In this document: piece by piece, positions 8,220 to 19,780 of the stretch
Position numbering within the stretch: position 1 is the first letter of the stretch
Layout: the number at the start of each line of letters is the position of its first letter
Assembly (NCBI GenBank): GCA_028622995.1
Contig: JAJQJQ010000028.1
Span: 248,001-312,000, forward strand
Source of the DNA: Panagrolaimus kolymaensis
Lineage: Eukaryota > Nematoda > Chromadorea > Rhabditida > Panagrolaimidae
Reading direction: 5' to 3'
Length of the DNA: 64,000 nt
Translations under genes and position numbers: made by a program
The notes under the pieces: model-generated
The model's database searches: none
Seen by the model: the letters and a program-made list of their open reading frames with translations, nothing else
What the model was told of the DNA's origin: nothing

Positions 8220-10135
8220 TTAATGTAAACAAATAAAAGGTTTTTCTAACGTCGGCCAATATTGTTGAATTTCATTATTAACAATATTTTTGAAATCAAT
8301 AGTATTTTGCCCAACTTTGAAAACAATATGAAGATCGAAATATGGAATGAAATTTTTCTAAAAATTAATTCACATTTTCGTAGAATAAAAAACGCTGAAA
8401 ATTGAATTTTGAAAAACTTACTTTTAAAAATGTAAGAAAATCAAAAGGATTAAATAAATCAGTTGTTAAAAGTTTAAAAATTTTAATTTTATTTATAAAT
8501 ACTAGTTCTGAAATTTTTGAAAAAGTTACTGGAGTTAAAATCGGTCCATCGCATCTAAAAAAATAAAAAAGTTTTCAAGCTCAAAAATTTTATAAAAATT
8601 TGAACTAACTCAAATTCAATTATTTTAGGTACCATTTGCAAAATTTCTTCTAGAACCAATAAGTTGCCATTGTTTTTAGTAATTTTTACATTTTCGATAT
8701 GTAAACATTCGACATTTCCATGTCCAACAAGAAATTGCAATTCTTTGAAATTAAAAGTTTGTTTGGAAATATGAATAAATTTTGCATGACTTTGAAGGAT
8801 GTTTGGAAGTATCATGGTTGATAAATAAAAAGGGCTAAAACATAAAATTAAAGGTTTTTTTTAATTTTCCTTAAAATCATGGCTTTATTTTTTTTTGCAC
8901 TTACGTAAAATGATCAAAATCAAAAGCATTCGACAAAATTAATTTATGTTTAAATTCCAATTGATTACTAGTGTGAATTCCAAGGGATTGTCCATAATAT
9001 TCTATACCCTTCCAATATGCTCGAGAATCTTGTACGCATAATCGATGGCAAATTGGATTTGATTTGATGGCAAAAAAATATTTACAACTTTTATGCAAAT
9101 TATGCAAAATTTTAGGATTTGTTGAATTTTGAATTAAATATCGCATAATTGTTTTTGGTAAAGAAAAACTTTGATCAAAATAATTTTCAAATGATCCTTT
9201 AAGGCAATTAGAATTTTGAGGTTTATGTGGTTCTGAATGATGGGGCTTAAATGAATATTTATTTTTTTCTGGCACAGAAGATTCAAATGGAAAGGGATTT
9301 TTCCAAGTAACTTGGGAAGGTCCACATTGTTCCACGGCAATTTTATATTCATTTCGAGTTTCATCGTCATCCAAAAAATATCGACAATATTTTGAATATA
9401 AATCAAGCATTCTCTAAATAAACTTTAATAATTTTTTTGAAATTTATATTAAAAGCTTTACCGATGAAACTTTTCGTTGCTTCCAAAATTCAATGTAAAG
9501 TTTCCATAACTGTATATTATTTAAATTTTTAGCCAATCGATCTTCTACATTATGAATAATAAATTCTTCATCAATGGCTTTTGTAATTAATTCAAACCAT
9601 ATTTTATCATCATTTTCATTTGCAATTATTTTATTTAAAAGGTTAGTCATTTTAGCATATTTTTTGAGGCCATCTCGAGTTATTGGCGAAGCTGCAAAAA
9701 AAAAAAAGGGTTTTATTTAAAATGAAAAATTTAAAAAATCTTACATGAAAATTCTTTACAAAACTGTAAACCATTTTCTAAATTAATATGGGGGAAATCA
9801 AAACTTTCTTTATTTTTTATTTCTTCATCTGTGTACAGCCACCCTATTGAACTATATTGTCTTCGTTTATGCAAAAATTTTCGATTAAAATAAGTCTAAA
9901 TATGTATTTTCTTGACTCAAAAATCAAAAAGTTTTACAAATACAAAACATACTTGCATTATTGGAACGTTAGGATTGTAGTAAAAATAATAGAGACTCCT
10001 TCTGCATACTTCCTTCCATTCATCAATCAACTCCCAAGTTTGCTCTTGGCTTGCCAAAAGTCTAAAGAAATTTACTTGAATAACCTTTTTAAATACTTCC
10101 TCTCGTGTCAGATTTGTAGCTGACAATGTTTTCAT
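8220..10135 (-). CDS. HAT-repeat-like / F-box-like fusion protein, 7 exons
   Basis: Exons 10135-9953, 9895-9745, 9691-9462, 9413-8905, 8834-8610, 8554-8422 and 8357-8220 join through GT-AG introns of 48-70 bp with consistent phases to give 522 residues. Residues ~1-225 are helical and contain LWKLYIEFWKQ followed by LDLYSKYCRYFLDDDE, resembling half-a-TPR (HAT) repeats of RNA-processing factors such as Prp39 or SART3. Exon 4 then continues without a break into QSFSLPKTIMRYLIQN...LHKSCKYFF. This is the F-box-like opening also found at 20728 and 45518, followed by the typical LRR-poor C-terminal half (SPFYLSTMI...). An F-box adaptor role in ubiquitin ligation is inferred; the HAT assignment is by eye. 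Start: first ATG of exon 1. Confidence 0.72.
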
Positions 10136-11300
10136 TTTAATTTTTTATTTTGCTTATGATTAAGTTTGTTTAACCGGAAAGAAAGTTATTCACATCTGTG
10201 TCTAGCAATATAAAAGAAATAACCGATTTCCATTAATCATGCTTTAGTTTTACTCATTTTACTTCATTTGAAACAAAAAAAACTAAAATAAACTTCTTTT
10301 TTTTTGAGTCTTTAAACTCCAATAGACTCAGTCATTTGAAAACTTTAACGCGACTGCAATTATTATAGTTTGCTTAGTGAAAAAATTGACGCGTTTTTCT
10401 CAATATTTATTGTTACTTCTTTTTAACTATCTTTATGTCACTTCAGAATAAAAACCACATACCGAAACCATTCATCCCAAATTTCTTTTGTAGCAAAATA
10501 ATTTTGAGAAAACTTAAGTAATAAATCTTTTTTGTCTTCAATATTTTTATGAAGAATGGCATTATATTCATCTTCTAATTTTAACACAACTTTTTGATAA
10601 CTATCACAAAATTTATCAATATTTTTTTGATTAAACAACATCAAAGACAAGCTATGGAAGGAAAAGATGCAAATAAAAATATGAAAAAGAAATCAATAAT
10701 GTGGAAGAGAGCATAAGCAAACAACTAGTTTTTATTCCCTTAAAAAATGGAGGCAACTTTATTTTTTTTTTGTTGGCATAATCTGACAATGTGTTTTTAT
10801 ATATTTTTTTTAAATTAACTTTTTAGTACATATATTCGAAGCATACTATTAACCATTTTTATAAATTTTGTGAAACTGAAACTTTAAATGAAAATAACTC
10901 GAATAAAAAAAAGTTTTTTTCAATTTTAGCATTCGATTATCAAAAAAAGAACCGACACTAATTTCTTTCGATGATGTCAAGTAAATCAATCTGTTTAAAA
11001 AAGCAAAATAATTTTTGTGAGTAATATTCATTGACAACGAATGTTCGTGAAGCTTATTTATTAATGGAAAAAACTTTTTCTCGAATACAACACACACAAA
11101 AACAAAATAATATACATGCTCTTCTGCTTTTATCGACCTTCTACATAAAAATTTATAGTAGGCTGTAGCAGAAACTGTCAATCAAGTAAAAAAATCACTA
11201 ACATTTGACTTTTATCAGCGAAAAATTTAAAATCATCATTTTTTTAACAGAAGAATCTTTGTTTTAAAAAGCTTCAAAATATTTTTTACTTTGTATTAAA
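10136..11300. other. spacer upstream of the HAT/F-box-like gene and the protease
   Basis: It contains one protein-like frame on the minus strand (10438-10641, listed separately) and a weaker one (10849-11181, no ATG start). The last ~100 bp before 11301 are AT-rich and form the protease promoter. Nothing else is recognised. Confidence 0.5.
10438..10641 (-). CDS. possible exon or fragment with HAT-like helix
   Basis: ATG at 10641 opens a charged, helical frame (CDSYQKVVLKLEDEYNAI ... KEIWDEWFR) ending in a plausible GT donor after TTTCG. Composition and the IWDEWF motif resemble the HAT-like N-terminus of the downstream gene, so it could be a lost 5' exon or a gene fragment. I could not find a phase-compatible acceptor that joins it to 10135, hence the low confidence. 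Confidence 0.25.
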   Translation of the reverse strand: MLFNQKNIDKFCDSYQKVVLKLEDEYNAILHKNIEDKKDLLLKFSQNYFATKEIWDEWFRYVVFILK

Positions 11301-12723
11301 ATGGCTGTTTTTCAACCTTTAATGTTTTGTGCTACGATACTTATTATTGTTTTTATGGTACAAGATGAAACTCAAAATCGATATCAACGCTCAATTCCTA
11401 TTAACCAAACGATACATGAAAGCCATGTACTTGAAATAAAGATTAATATTTCGGTTTTTGAATGTATGTTAGCATTTAACTTTAGAAAATAAATTTCACA
11501 TTGAAAAATTATAATTTTTCAGTTATCGATCATAAAAAATTCATTGCTGATTCATCAAGTTCTCATCCATCAATTTTAAATGGCTTATGTGATCCTTACA
11601 ATGTCTCTGAACCCAAATACAATTGGGAAAATCCAGTTTTTCCAATCTGGAATCAAATGCCTTGTAAAGGTGGTTGCTATGCCGTGGCTGCATCTGATAT
11701 TATTGCATATGATTCCTACCGGCATGGTTTAAGAGGTCCTCTTGCTCCTCAACAAATTATCGACTGTGATACACAAAACAAAGGTTGTGATGGTGGACTT
11801 TTATCAAATGTTAGTATTTATACAGTGTTCTTACTTTGCCTTTTGGTCGCGCCAAGCGCCGCGCCGGGCGCCAGAAAAATGAAAAACCGCGCCACGTGCC
11901 AGCCTTTAAAATTTTGAGCACCAGCGCCGCGCCACGCGCCAGAAAAAAAATTTAAATAATGACCAAAAACATTAACTTTTTTATTTATTTAGTAAGATAT
12001 ACTTAAAATAACGCTATATTTGAGGTTTTACTAAGATTAAATCAATTTTTTTCTGGAAAATCCAAGCATTTTAAAATTTTAAAAAAAATTTTTAATTTTT
12101 CTCGCGCCACGCGCCGCGCCGAGCATCGGATTTCTGAAAAGCCGCGCCAAGCACCGCGCCACGCGCCAGCTGGCGCGCGCCGGCGCGTGCCGGCGCGGCG
12201 CGGGTGCGGCGCGAGTAAGAACACTGTATTTATACCACTATAAATCATTCAAAATTGTAATTTATAATGTATTTAGGCCTTATCTTATGCACGATCTTTT
12301 CCTCTAACGCTGAATTCTAATTATCGTTTTGTGGGACATACTGAAACTTGTCGGTTTCCAGCTGGAGAATATTATCCGGAAAGTCGGTATTTTTTACCAA
12401 AACATAATGAAAATATTATGAAAAAATGTCTCGTCCGAGGTCCCGTTATTGCTTCAATCCACGCTGATACAAAAATATTCAAAGCTTATAAAAAGGGTAT
12501 TTTAGATTACAAATGCCCTAAAATAATCACAAATACGACCCTCGATCATTATGTGATTGTTATAGGGTTTGAAACCTATAACAACAGACCAGTTTGGAAA
12601 ATTAAAAATACCTATGGAACAAGTTGGGGCTTAGAAGGATATGCCTATGTGGCAATGGATGTTCCAAATGCTTTATGCATCCTTCAAGATGCCACTGTAG
12701 TTATTGCCGCAAAAAAACCATGA
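11301..12723 (+). CDS. papain-family (C1A) cysteine protease, 3 exons
   Basis: Exons 11301-11463, 11523-11809 and 12277-12723 give 298 residues with matching phases. Residues 1-20 form a signal-anchor-like hydrophobic N-terminus, so secretion or lysosomal routing is expected. The oxyanion Gln99, catalytic Cys106 (NQMPCKGGCYA), His241 (LDHYVIVIGFE) and Asn261 (KNTYGTSWG) are all present, as is the IIDCD...GCDGG block. Two features are unusual. The usual Trp after the catalytic Cys is Tyr, and only about 65 residues separate the signal from the mature domain with no ERFNIN prodomain, so zymogen control may differ. Intron 2 (11810-12276) contains a 404-bp MITE. Retaining that intron would add about 36 residues and a stop at 11917. 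Confidence 0.85.
11823..12226. mobile_element. GC-rich hAT-type MITE, copy 1
   Basis: Terminal inverted repeats CAGTGTTCTTAC...GTAAGAACACTG, flanked by a perfect 8-bp duplication TATTTATA (11815-11822 and 12227-12234), which fits hAT. Both ends are packed with GCGCC/GGCGC motifs, in strong contrast to the AT-rich centre and host DNA. It lies wholly inside intron 2 of the protease at 11301, leaving donor and acceptor intact. No coding capacity. Copy 2 is at 14226-14668. Confidence 0.9.
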
Positions 12724-13614
12724 TAAACTTTTTTTAAATGTCCTTTTATTACATTCTTCTAGTTCTCTTCTTGATTCCATAGCTATTTATATTTTTCTAA
12801 ACTGGCCTATTATTATTTGTTTCAAACCCTTTAATTATCATTAAATAATCGTGCCTTTTCATTTGTGATTATTTATGGCACTTTGGTCATTTCTTTGAGA
12901 TTAATTAAAAAAACGAAAGCGTTTTTTTCGAACCAATACATGCTATCTTCCTTCTACTTTAATTTTAAAAAATTATCAATGCCCTAAAATTCTTTTCTCT
13001 TAAAATATTTTTATTTCAACCATCATTTATTTTACTTTAAATCCATATAACTTTTTTATATTCATCGCATATCCAATATTTTTCTCATTTCGAGTCGTTG
13101 AAGTCCCTAAAAATAATTTCCACTAAAAGCGGATTTACTTTTCTCCAATTTTCAATGTTAAAACTCGCTTTTAACACACTTCTATGATTCTTAATTCTTT
13201 TGAGTATTATTAAAGTTTAAGTTCTTTAGCTTAAAATTTGTTTTTATAAAGATTTGTAATATTGTTTTCTAAGCGTGGTTGAGAAATTTATCATTCTTTG
13301 TTATTTGCTGAAAATCTTTAAATTTTTTAATTTTGTTCCAGAATAAATTTATAGTTCATTTCTTTGTTTATTTTTAAGATTTCTAATATATGTATAATCA
13401 TTGTAACGCAAACCGCATAATAAATACTAAATCAAAAATATTTAATCATAAAATCTTTATTTTAATCACAATTATTTATTAAATTTTTGACATGTTTAAA
13501 AAAATAAAAATAACACACACGTTTTAAAAGGAATATACCCATTATTAAAGAAAATTTTAAAAATACAAATTATTTATCTATATATAAAAAAATGACTAAT
13601 GTAAATGTTTTATT
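12724..13614. other. intergenic, nothing recognised
   Basis: AT-rich DNA between the 3' ends of the protease and the small secreted-peptide gene. I see no gene, repeat or structured element. The plus-strand frame at 13592-13774 is antisense to the peptide exon. Confidence 0.5.
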
Positions 13615-15019
13615 CTATGCAGTAGTAATAATAATGTGTTGCTTTCTTGGCTTCATTGAAAATATTCTATTATTTCTACGTCGTCGAATTCGTGGACAAG
13701 ATTTTTTATTTACGAAACCAATTTTATCACTGATTGTCGTTTTGGAGGATTCACGAGATTTGGAGATTTGTTGAAATAAACCATAAGAATTTTTATTTTT
13801 ATAATATTTTTTTCGTCGTGATCTAAAAATTTTTAAAATCTTGGGACAAATTAAAGATGTTTTTTTTTGCAATTTTAAATGTTTTTGCTATGCCACAAAC
13901 GCACCTAGCAATACAAAGTAATTTATTGCTAAAAGGCGTTTTTACATTTTACTTTTTTTTATTTTTGTGTGAGAAATTTAAAAAAAAGCAACTGTTATGT
14001 AAAACAGACGATGAAAAAAGCAAAAACGAACGCCGTAAAAATCATATTTCATTTCCATGTTTTTTTACACATCTGTTTTTTACTTTTTTACAATGTTATG
14101 AAAAAATAGTTGTTTAACAAGTTATTTTTTGCCGCCAATAGTAATAAAAAAAAAATAGAATTTTAGTCCAAAAAATTACTTACTGCAACACTCATCCCAA
14201 AAGAAGGAAATAAAAGATATAAGCGCAGTGTTCTTACTTTGCCTTTTGGTCGCGCCAAGCGCCGCGCCGGGCGCCAGAAAAATGAAAAACCGCGCCAGGC
14301 ACCGCGCCACGTGCCAACCTTTAAAATTTTGAGCACCAGCGCCGCGCCACGCGCCAGAAAAAAATTTAAATAATGACCAAAAACATTAACTTTTTTATTT
14401 ATTTAGTAAGATATACTTAAAATAACGCTATATTTGAGGTTTTACTAAGATTAAATCAATTTTTTTCTGGAAAATCCAAGCATTTTAAAATTTTAAAAAA
14501 AATTTTTAATTTTTCTCGCGCCACGCGCCGCGCCGAGCATCGGATTTCTGAAAAGCCGCGCCGAGCATCGGATTTCTGAAAAGCCGCGCCAAGCACCGCG
14601 CCACGCGCCAGCTGGCGCGCGCCGGCGCGCGCCGGCGCGGCGCGGGTGCGGCGCGAGTAAGAACACTGTATAAGCGATTGTTTATTTTTAAATTTTATTC
14701 TTGAAAAAGTTTTCTCGATTTCAATAATTTGATGCTTTGAAATGTTTTTTTCCGTTGAAAAAAGAAAATGTTTTATTAAAAAAAAGATTTGGAAAGAATT
14801 ATTAAACTTTTTGTTTTTTCTAAAAAAATTTCTATATTGAATCTTTTTTTTGAAATCCCTTTATTTTTTTAAATATTAAAAATAAACAACTTACACATTT
14901 TTTCCTTCAATAATTGCTTCTTTTTCAATTACTTCAAGTTCTTCTTCAATTTCTAAGCCATCAATAAAAAAGATGTAGGATAAAAAAATTGCCCATGAAA
15001 GCGTTAAAGCTTTGAGCAT
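13615..15019 (-). CDS. small secreted basic peptide precursor (hypothetical), 2 exons
   Basis: Exon 1 (15019-14895) encodes MLKALTLSWAIFLSYIFFID, a clear signal peptide, then an acidic stretch (EIEEELEVIEKEAIIEGK). A GTAAGT donor joins, in phase, an acceptor at 13823 to exon 2 (13822-13615), which encodes a basic region with several dibasic clusters (SRRKK, RIRRRR, KPRK). Total 110 residues. The signal, acidic spacer and basic, cleavable tail resemble a neuropeptide or antimicrobial precursor, but I recognise no family. The 1072-bp intron holds the second GC-rich MITE copy. Confidence 0.45.
14226..14668. mobile_element. GC-rich hAT-type MITE, copy 2
   Basis: Same CAGTGTTCTTAC terminal repeats as copy 1 and a perfect 8-bp duplication TATAAGCG (14218-14225 and 14669-14676). 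Relative to copy 1 it carries a 28-bp tandem duplication near the right end and about 12 extra bases in the left GC-rich part. It is otherwise almost identical, so both insertions are recent. It lies in the intron of the peptide gene at 13615-15019. Confidence 0.9.
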
Positions 15020-18000
15020 GTTTTCAAAAAATAAAAATAGGATCAAAAAATACCAGTTTAACAAAATGAAAAATTGAAATATGTGTTTTCGATTCTTGAA
15101 TCAAAGGTCACAAAATAAAAAAATATGGATGATGTTGTCGTTGAAATTCCACCGTATTTGATACCAGTAAAATTGAAAGTTTCTGATTGGTAATTTTGAA
15201 GCTCTACTTTTGAATAAATAAACTTTCGAAAAAATTAACAAAATTTAAATGAAAAATTGATTGTTTTCCCTTCAAAAATCAATGGATGAAAAGAAAAAGG
15301 CGAAATAAGAAATAAGATTAATATCGGAGACCCGTGAAATATAAAAATTATTGACGACGACGAGACAACGATTGATTTTGAATTTATGATATATATTTTT
15401 TTAGGCCTTGAAAGCTTTTTTTGTTTATTCTTTCTTCACCAAAATCAAAAAACCACCAATTTTTTGACAAATTGAATGAATATTTTTTCTTTGTTGTCAA
15501 ACTAATAATCGTTGTTTGAGCGATGACAAGAAATAAGATAGAAAAAAACAGAATAATAGCAAGCGATGATGACAACCCTGAAAGAAAAAAATATAATTGT
15601 TAATCAATTTTTCTTTATTTTTAACAACCTTTGTCAAACAGAAAAAAAAAGCGAACACTAAAGCTTTTTAGTTCTTTTTAAAATATATTTCTAGGCTGTT
15701 CCGTTATTATTTTTTATATTTTTTTGTGTTGTTTTTTCTTTCTTCACAAAAAAAATATATTACATTTTTTTTCTTCTGTGCCTATTTGCCTATCCCCCTG
15801 TTTGGTTGTCTTTGTCGTCGTCGTTGTTGCTCTTATCTTTTCTTTTTTTACGTTGTCGTTGGTGTAAAAAAAAACTGCTGATAGAAACGCGAAGAGAAAG
15901 AAGAGAAAAAGAAAAGGCAAAACAAAGGGACGACAACTTTGCAAAAAAAAAAAGGGGGAGAGGCTGGCGTCAAACAAATGTAAGGAAATGCATGTGAACG
16001 CCTGCTTATTGGCTTTCATCTGTTCCGTGTTCTTCTCTTCTTTTTTTTCATGAGATAAAAAAGAAACAGAACAAAGCAGTAAAAAAGGAAAAGAGAAAAA
16101 AAAGAGAGAAAAAATGATTAGGGTTTTCTTGTTTTATTTTTAGATGCAAAAATTATACATCGAAGTTTGAGCCAATTAGTGTATGAATTTTTCAAATAAA
16201 AAAAATTGTTAACTTTAAAAAAGCTAATGTTCGTTTTCAAACGAGCTAAAAAAAGTAAAAAATAAAGCATGAAAAAAACACAGTTTTTATGAAAGTTATT
16301 AGTAAAATAAATCTCAAACCTTTATTTATTTTTTTATGAGCAGCCTCAAAAAATTAATAAAAAATAATGTTAAAACAACAACACCGGGCCATTGCTTTTT
16401 TTAATTCAACTTTCAGTTAGAAAAAAAATGGGATACACTAAAAGCAATAATGACCTTTATTGACAATACTTTTATTTTTTATTTGGTCTAAATTAAAATT
16501 TTAAATTAGTATCAAAAAAAAGTTTTGTTTTGGTTGTTAATCCTCCAAAAACATATGACAATAATACTCCCTATAATTATTCGAAAAAGGCTACAAAAAA
16601 AATAAGTTATTGCATCAATATAGGGTTTTTAAATAATAGAGGGGAGAAAATTTAATAACTTTTGCACAGATCACAAACTACAGAAAATTAATGACTCTTT
16701 CAGAAACAAAAATAATTTTAATGGAAAGCTAAAGTTCAACTTTTCACCAAGAATTTTAGCAGAAAACGGGAGATAGATAAGTTTTAAACTCTCAAATTAG
16801 TTTATTATATTTAAATTTTCAGCACATGAAACGAACGCTTAGATAAAGAAAAAAAAACCCAAATTAAAAACCGAACATTTCCTTTTTACATACATAATTA
16901 ATCAATTAAATTGCAAACAAAAACACAAGCGCCCAAAAATTGATATGATTTAATTAATTAAGTATCATTAACAAATTTCAAAAAAGATACTAAAGCAAAA
17001 ACGTCGCAGAAAAAATCAAGAAAAGCAATAATTAAATTAGCGATATTTTCTTTAATTTTTTTAGTCTTCGTTCGCTCCATTAAATTAAATTTTCCAATAT
17101 TTTGATTTCTTTTTTTATTGCAAAAAATAAATCATCCATGTTTTTCAAGGTTATTGAAAAATTGTTATTCTAGGCCGTTCGATATTTTTATTTTTGTTTA
17201 ATACATATTGATTACAACAAAAAAAAGTTTTAGTTGTATCAAATGAAAAAAACCAAAACATGTTTTAATGGGAAACTCTGTCCTTCTTTTTTCGATGTGA
17301 TGGTTTTTTTCAATTTATTTTAATTTGATTGATTGGTGGTTGAATTAAGCAATATTCTTTTTAAAATAAGATCATAAAAATGTAATTAATTGATTTAGGT
17401 AAAATAACCCACAATAAAAATAATGTATGAATGTTTTTAAAACGCTTATCAAAATATTTAGTTTTAAAGTTAACTGAAATTTTTAAAAACAAATAACACG
17501 CGTAAATGGCTTGAAAAATATTTTATTCTTTCCTTTGAAACAAACCATTTTTTTGCTTTTAAATAAGGAAAGTTAAAAAGAAACTTTAAAATTGAACCAA
17601 AAAAATATATGACTTTCCTCATTTTTAGGATACAGTGATTCTTCATCGACTTGTTTGTTATTGGTCAAAATGGAAAATAAGAATGGAGCATTCAACGAAA
17701 CAAAATTTCTTTTTGTTTTGTAAAAATTTCCTCTAAACATGGATCAATAACAACCTTCTTCAAAAGCTGCAATTTTGTTAATTGTAACTATCAGCTCATC
17801 GTCGAACATAACTCCCTAGCTTTTTCACGAACGATAAACTTGATGTTTTTCTTCATTTTTTTTTGAAGGCAGCGATAAATGGGCCTTTGAAAAAAGAGGT
17901 GGATGCATTACCGCGCCTTGGGGAATAAATCGAGGAGAAGCAACGCTTTTTTTTCCACGACTTTTTGTGAATCTCTATGATTTCAAAACTTTTTAAGCAA

Positions 18001-18177
18001 AATGACATAAATGAGTGTTGCATATTTCTCGACTATGGACATTCAGATACAACAATGCGAGACAATGAAACTTGATTATGTATTTACAATTTAGTTTATT
18101 TCAAAGCAATAAAATTACACAAAAACATTAAAAATACACATATTTTTATGATTTCTTTTTAGTAAAGTTCTTGTTGT
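15020..18177. other. 3.2 kb gene-poor region
   Basis: Mostly A/T-run-rich DNA. A minus-strand frame at 15577-15384 follows a good acceptor (TTTTCTTTCAG) and encodes a hydrophobic stretch then SFNLSKNWWFFDFGEERINK. It has no ATG and no upstream exon that I can find, so it is left as a possible terminal exon. The frames near 15744-16019 are low in complexity. Nothing else is supported. Confidence 0.4.
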
Positions 18178-18937
18178 TCAGCTTGCCACAGAGTAAACAC
18201 GATGAATAACCCATATCAAAATAATCATGCATATTGTATTAAGGAATGGAAGAAAAATATATGTCCAGCAATCACCTGAAAAAAATGGTAGATATATTTA
18301 GTAACAAGTAAATAAGATCGCAGCCAAAACAAAAGCAAAATATGTATGTCAACTTACTATTTGTTTTACTTGAAGCATAACAAGCTAAACCAAGAATACA
18401 AAGGCAAATGCAATCAAGAAAAGCAAGAATTCCGGTGATAACATAAGCATATTTGAAGCGAGCAAACTTGTTACGATTACAACTAACAGATCCAACCATA
18501 AATGAAACGACAATAAGCATAAAAGTATCAAATCCATAAAAAAGAGAGAATACAGGCATTCGATTTTTGATAAGTACCCAAATATTGATAACATCAATAG
18601 CAACCATCATTAAAGCCACAAAAATTATTCCAAATATCTGAAGAAAAAAGTTTATTTTTGAAATATTTAATGCCAAACTTACTTCTCTATTAAACCATTC
18701 CTCAGCTCTTTCTTGTGGTTGTATTCCTTGAATTCGAGGTGGTTCATCATTACCCATTAAATACGATAAACGATCAAAATTTGGATCATTTCTTTGGTGA
18801 ACAAAAACTTGAGAAGGCACAGATACTTCGGTATGAGAATTCTCTTCATTGGCGGCGGATGATTGACGTCGTCGAGATCGATGTGATGAAAAATCTGTAT
18901 GTGATTCATAACCTGAAACTGGAAGAACAACAGCCAT
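18178..18937 (-). CDS. four-pass membrane protein, 3 exons
   Basis: Exons 18937-18683, 18637-18358 and 18275-18178 give 210 residues, with introns of 45 and 82 bp. The first intron is a multiple of three without stops, so its retention would keep the frame. About 88 cytoplasmic residues (Arg/Ser-rich, SHRSRRRQSS, then NDEPPRIQGIQPQERAEEW) precede four membrane segments: IFGIIFVALMMVAIDVINIW, the VFSLFYGFDTFMLIVVSF region, YAYVITGILAFLDCICLCIL, and the exon 3 FLPFLNTICMIILIWVI helix. The topology resembles small nematode tetraspan/MARVEL-like families, but no named domain is recognised. Paralogs: pseudogene 21815-22381, gene 22883-23793 and gene 27698-28402. Confidence 0.75.
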
Positions 18938-19780
18938 TTTTTGTTTGATTTTTGAAGAAAATGAATGAAATTTTCTATTTTGTGATGAAAACTTCTGTTA
19001 TTTCAAAATGATGAATAATAATTTCGTGAAAATTTTTACATGAAGCGAATCAAAGTTTTGTGCTGAAAAGATAAAAAGTTGAAAGTTGAAACGAATGTGC
19101 AAAGAGTCTTTATGCATTTTTTTAATTCAAATCGTTTACCACTCTTTTTGTTTACTTGATCATTGTTTGTATATGGTTCAAAAGTTATTAATAACTAAGT
19201 TAAAAGTTAGAGAGTGAAGTAAATAATATATAAAATAAAGATGGGTCAAACAAATATGTTTTAGTGTCAACAAAAAGCTAATTTAGGACTAAAACAAACT
19301 AGCAAAAAACTTATTGTTATAACCTGAAATTGTCGATTAGATAAATCACGATGATTGGCAGCTTGTAAATTTTAAAAACGCTTAGCTGAATTCCAAAATA
19401 AGTCACACTTTTATCTTCGTTAATAATTCTTACAATCATTCCAAGATACATATTCCCATCCTTTTTTAAGTACGTATAATGTTGGATTTAATAAGAAGCA
19501 AATTAAATGAAACGTATTTATTTTCAAAACATTTCTAAGTAATAGCCAATATAATTAAACACAAAAATAAAAAAATCTGTTTATACACCTTGGTTGCTAC
19601 AGTTTCATAAAAATTGATAATTTGAATTAAAATTATAAAGCGCACTTGTGACGGATGGCAATAAGAATATATTAAAAGTAGGATAAAATTTTTATTTTTC
19701 GGAAAAAAATCAACACATTTAAAATTTAAAGCAACCCTTCTTCTTTTTCTAACATATCACCATTTTTAAACAATGATTAT
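18938..19780. other. intergenic; 5' flank of the four-pass gene
   Basis: The first ~80 bp are duplicated upstream of the pseudogene at 21815-22381 (22382-22465), so promoter and gene were copied together. The rest is AT-rich without recognised content. Confidence 0.5.

Noticed and set aside
10849..11181. 110-codon minus-strand frame
   Set aside because: No ATG start and no splice partners. About one frame this long is expected by chance in a window of this composition.
13592..13774. Plus-strand frame with a hydrophobic start
   Set aside because: Antisense to exon 2 of the phase-consistent secreted-peptide gene on the minus strand.
15744..16019. Minus-strand frame near 16 kb
   Set aside because: Ser/Phe/Lys-rich low complexity from poly-purine and poly-pyrimidine DNA; its plus-strand counterpart is equally open.
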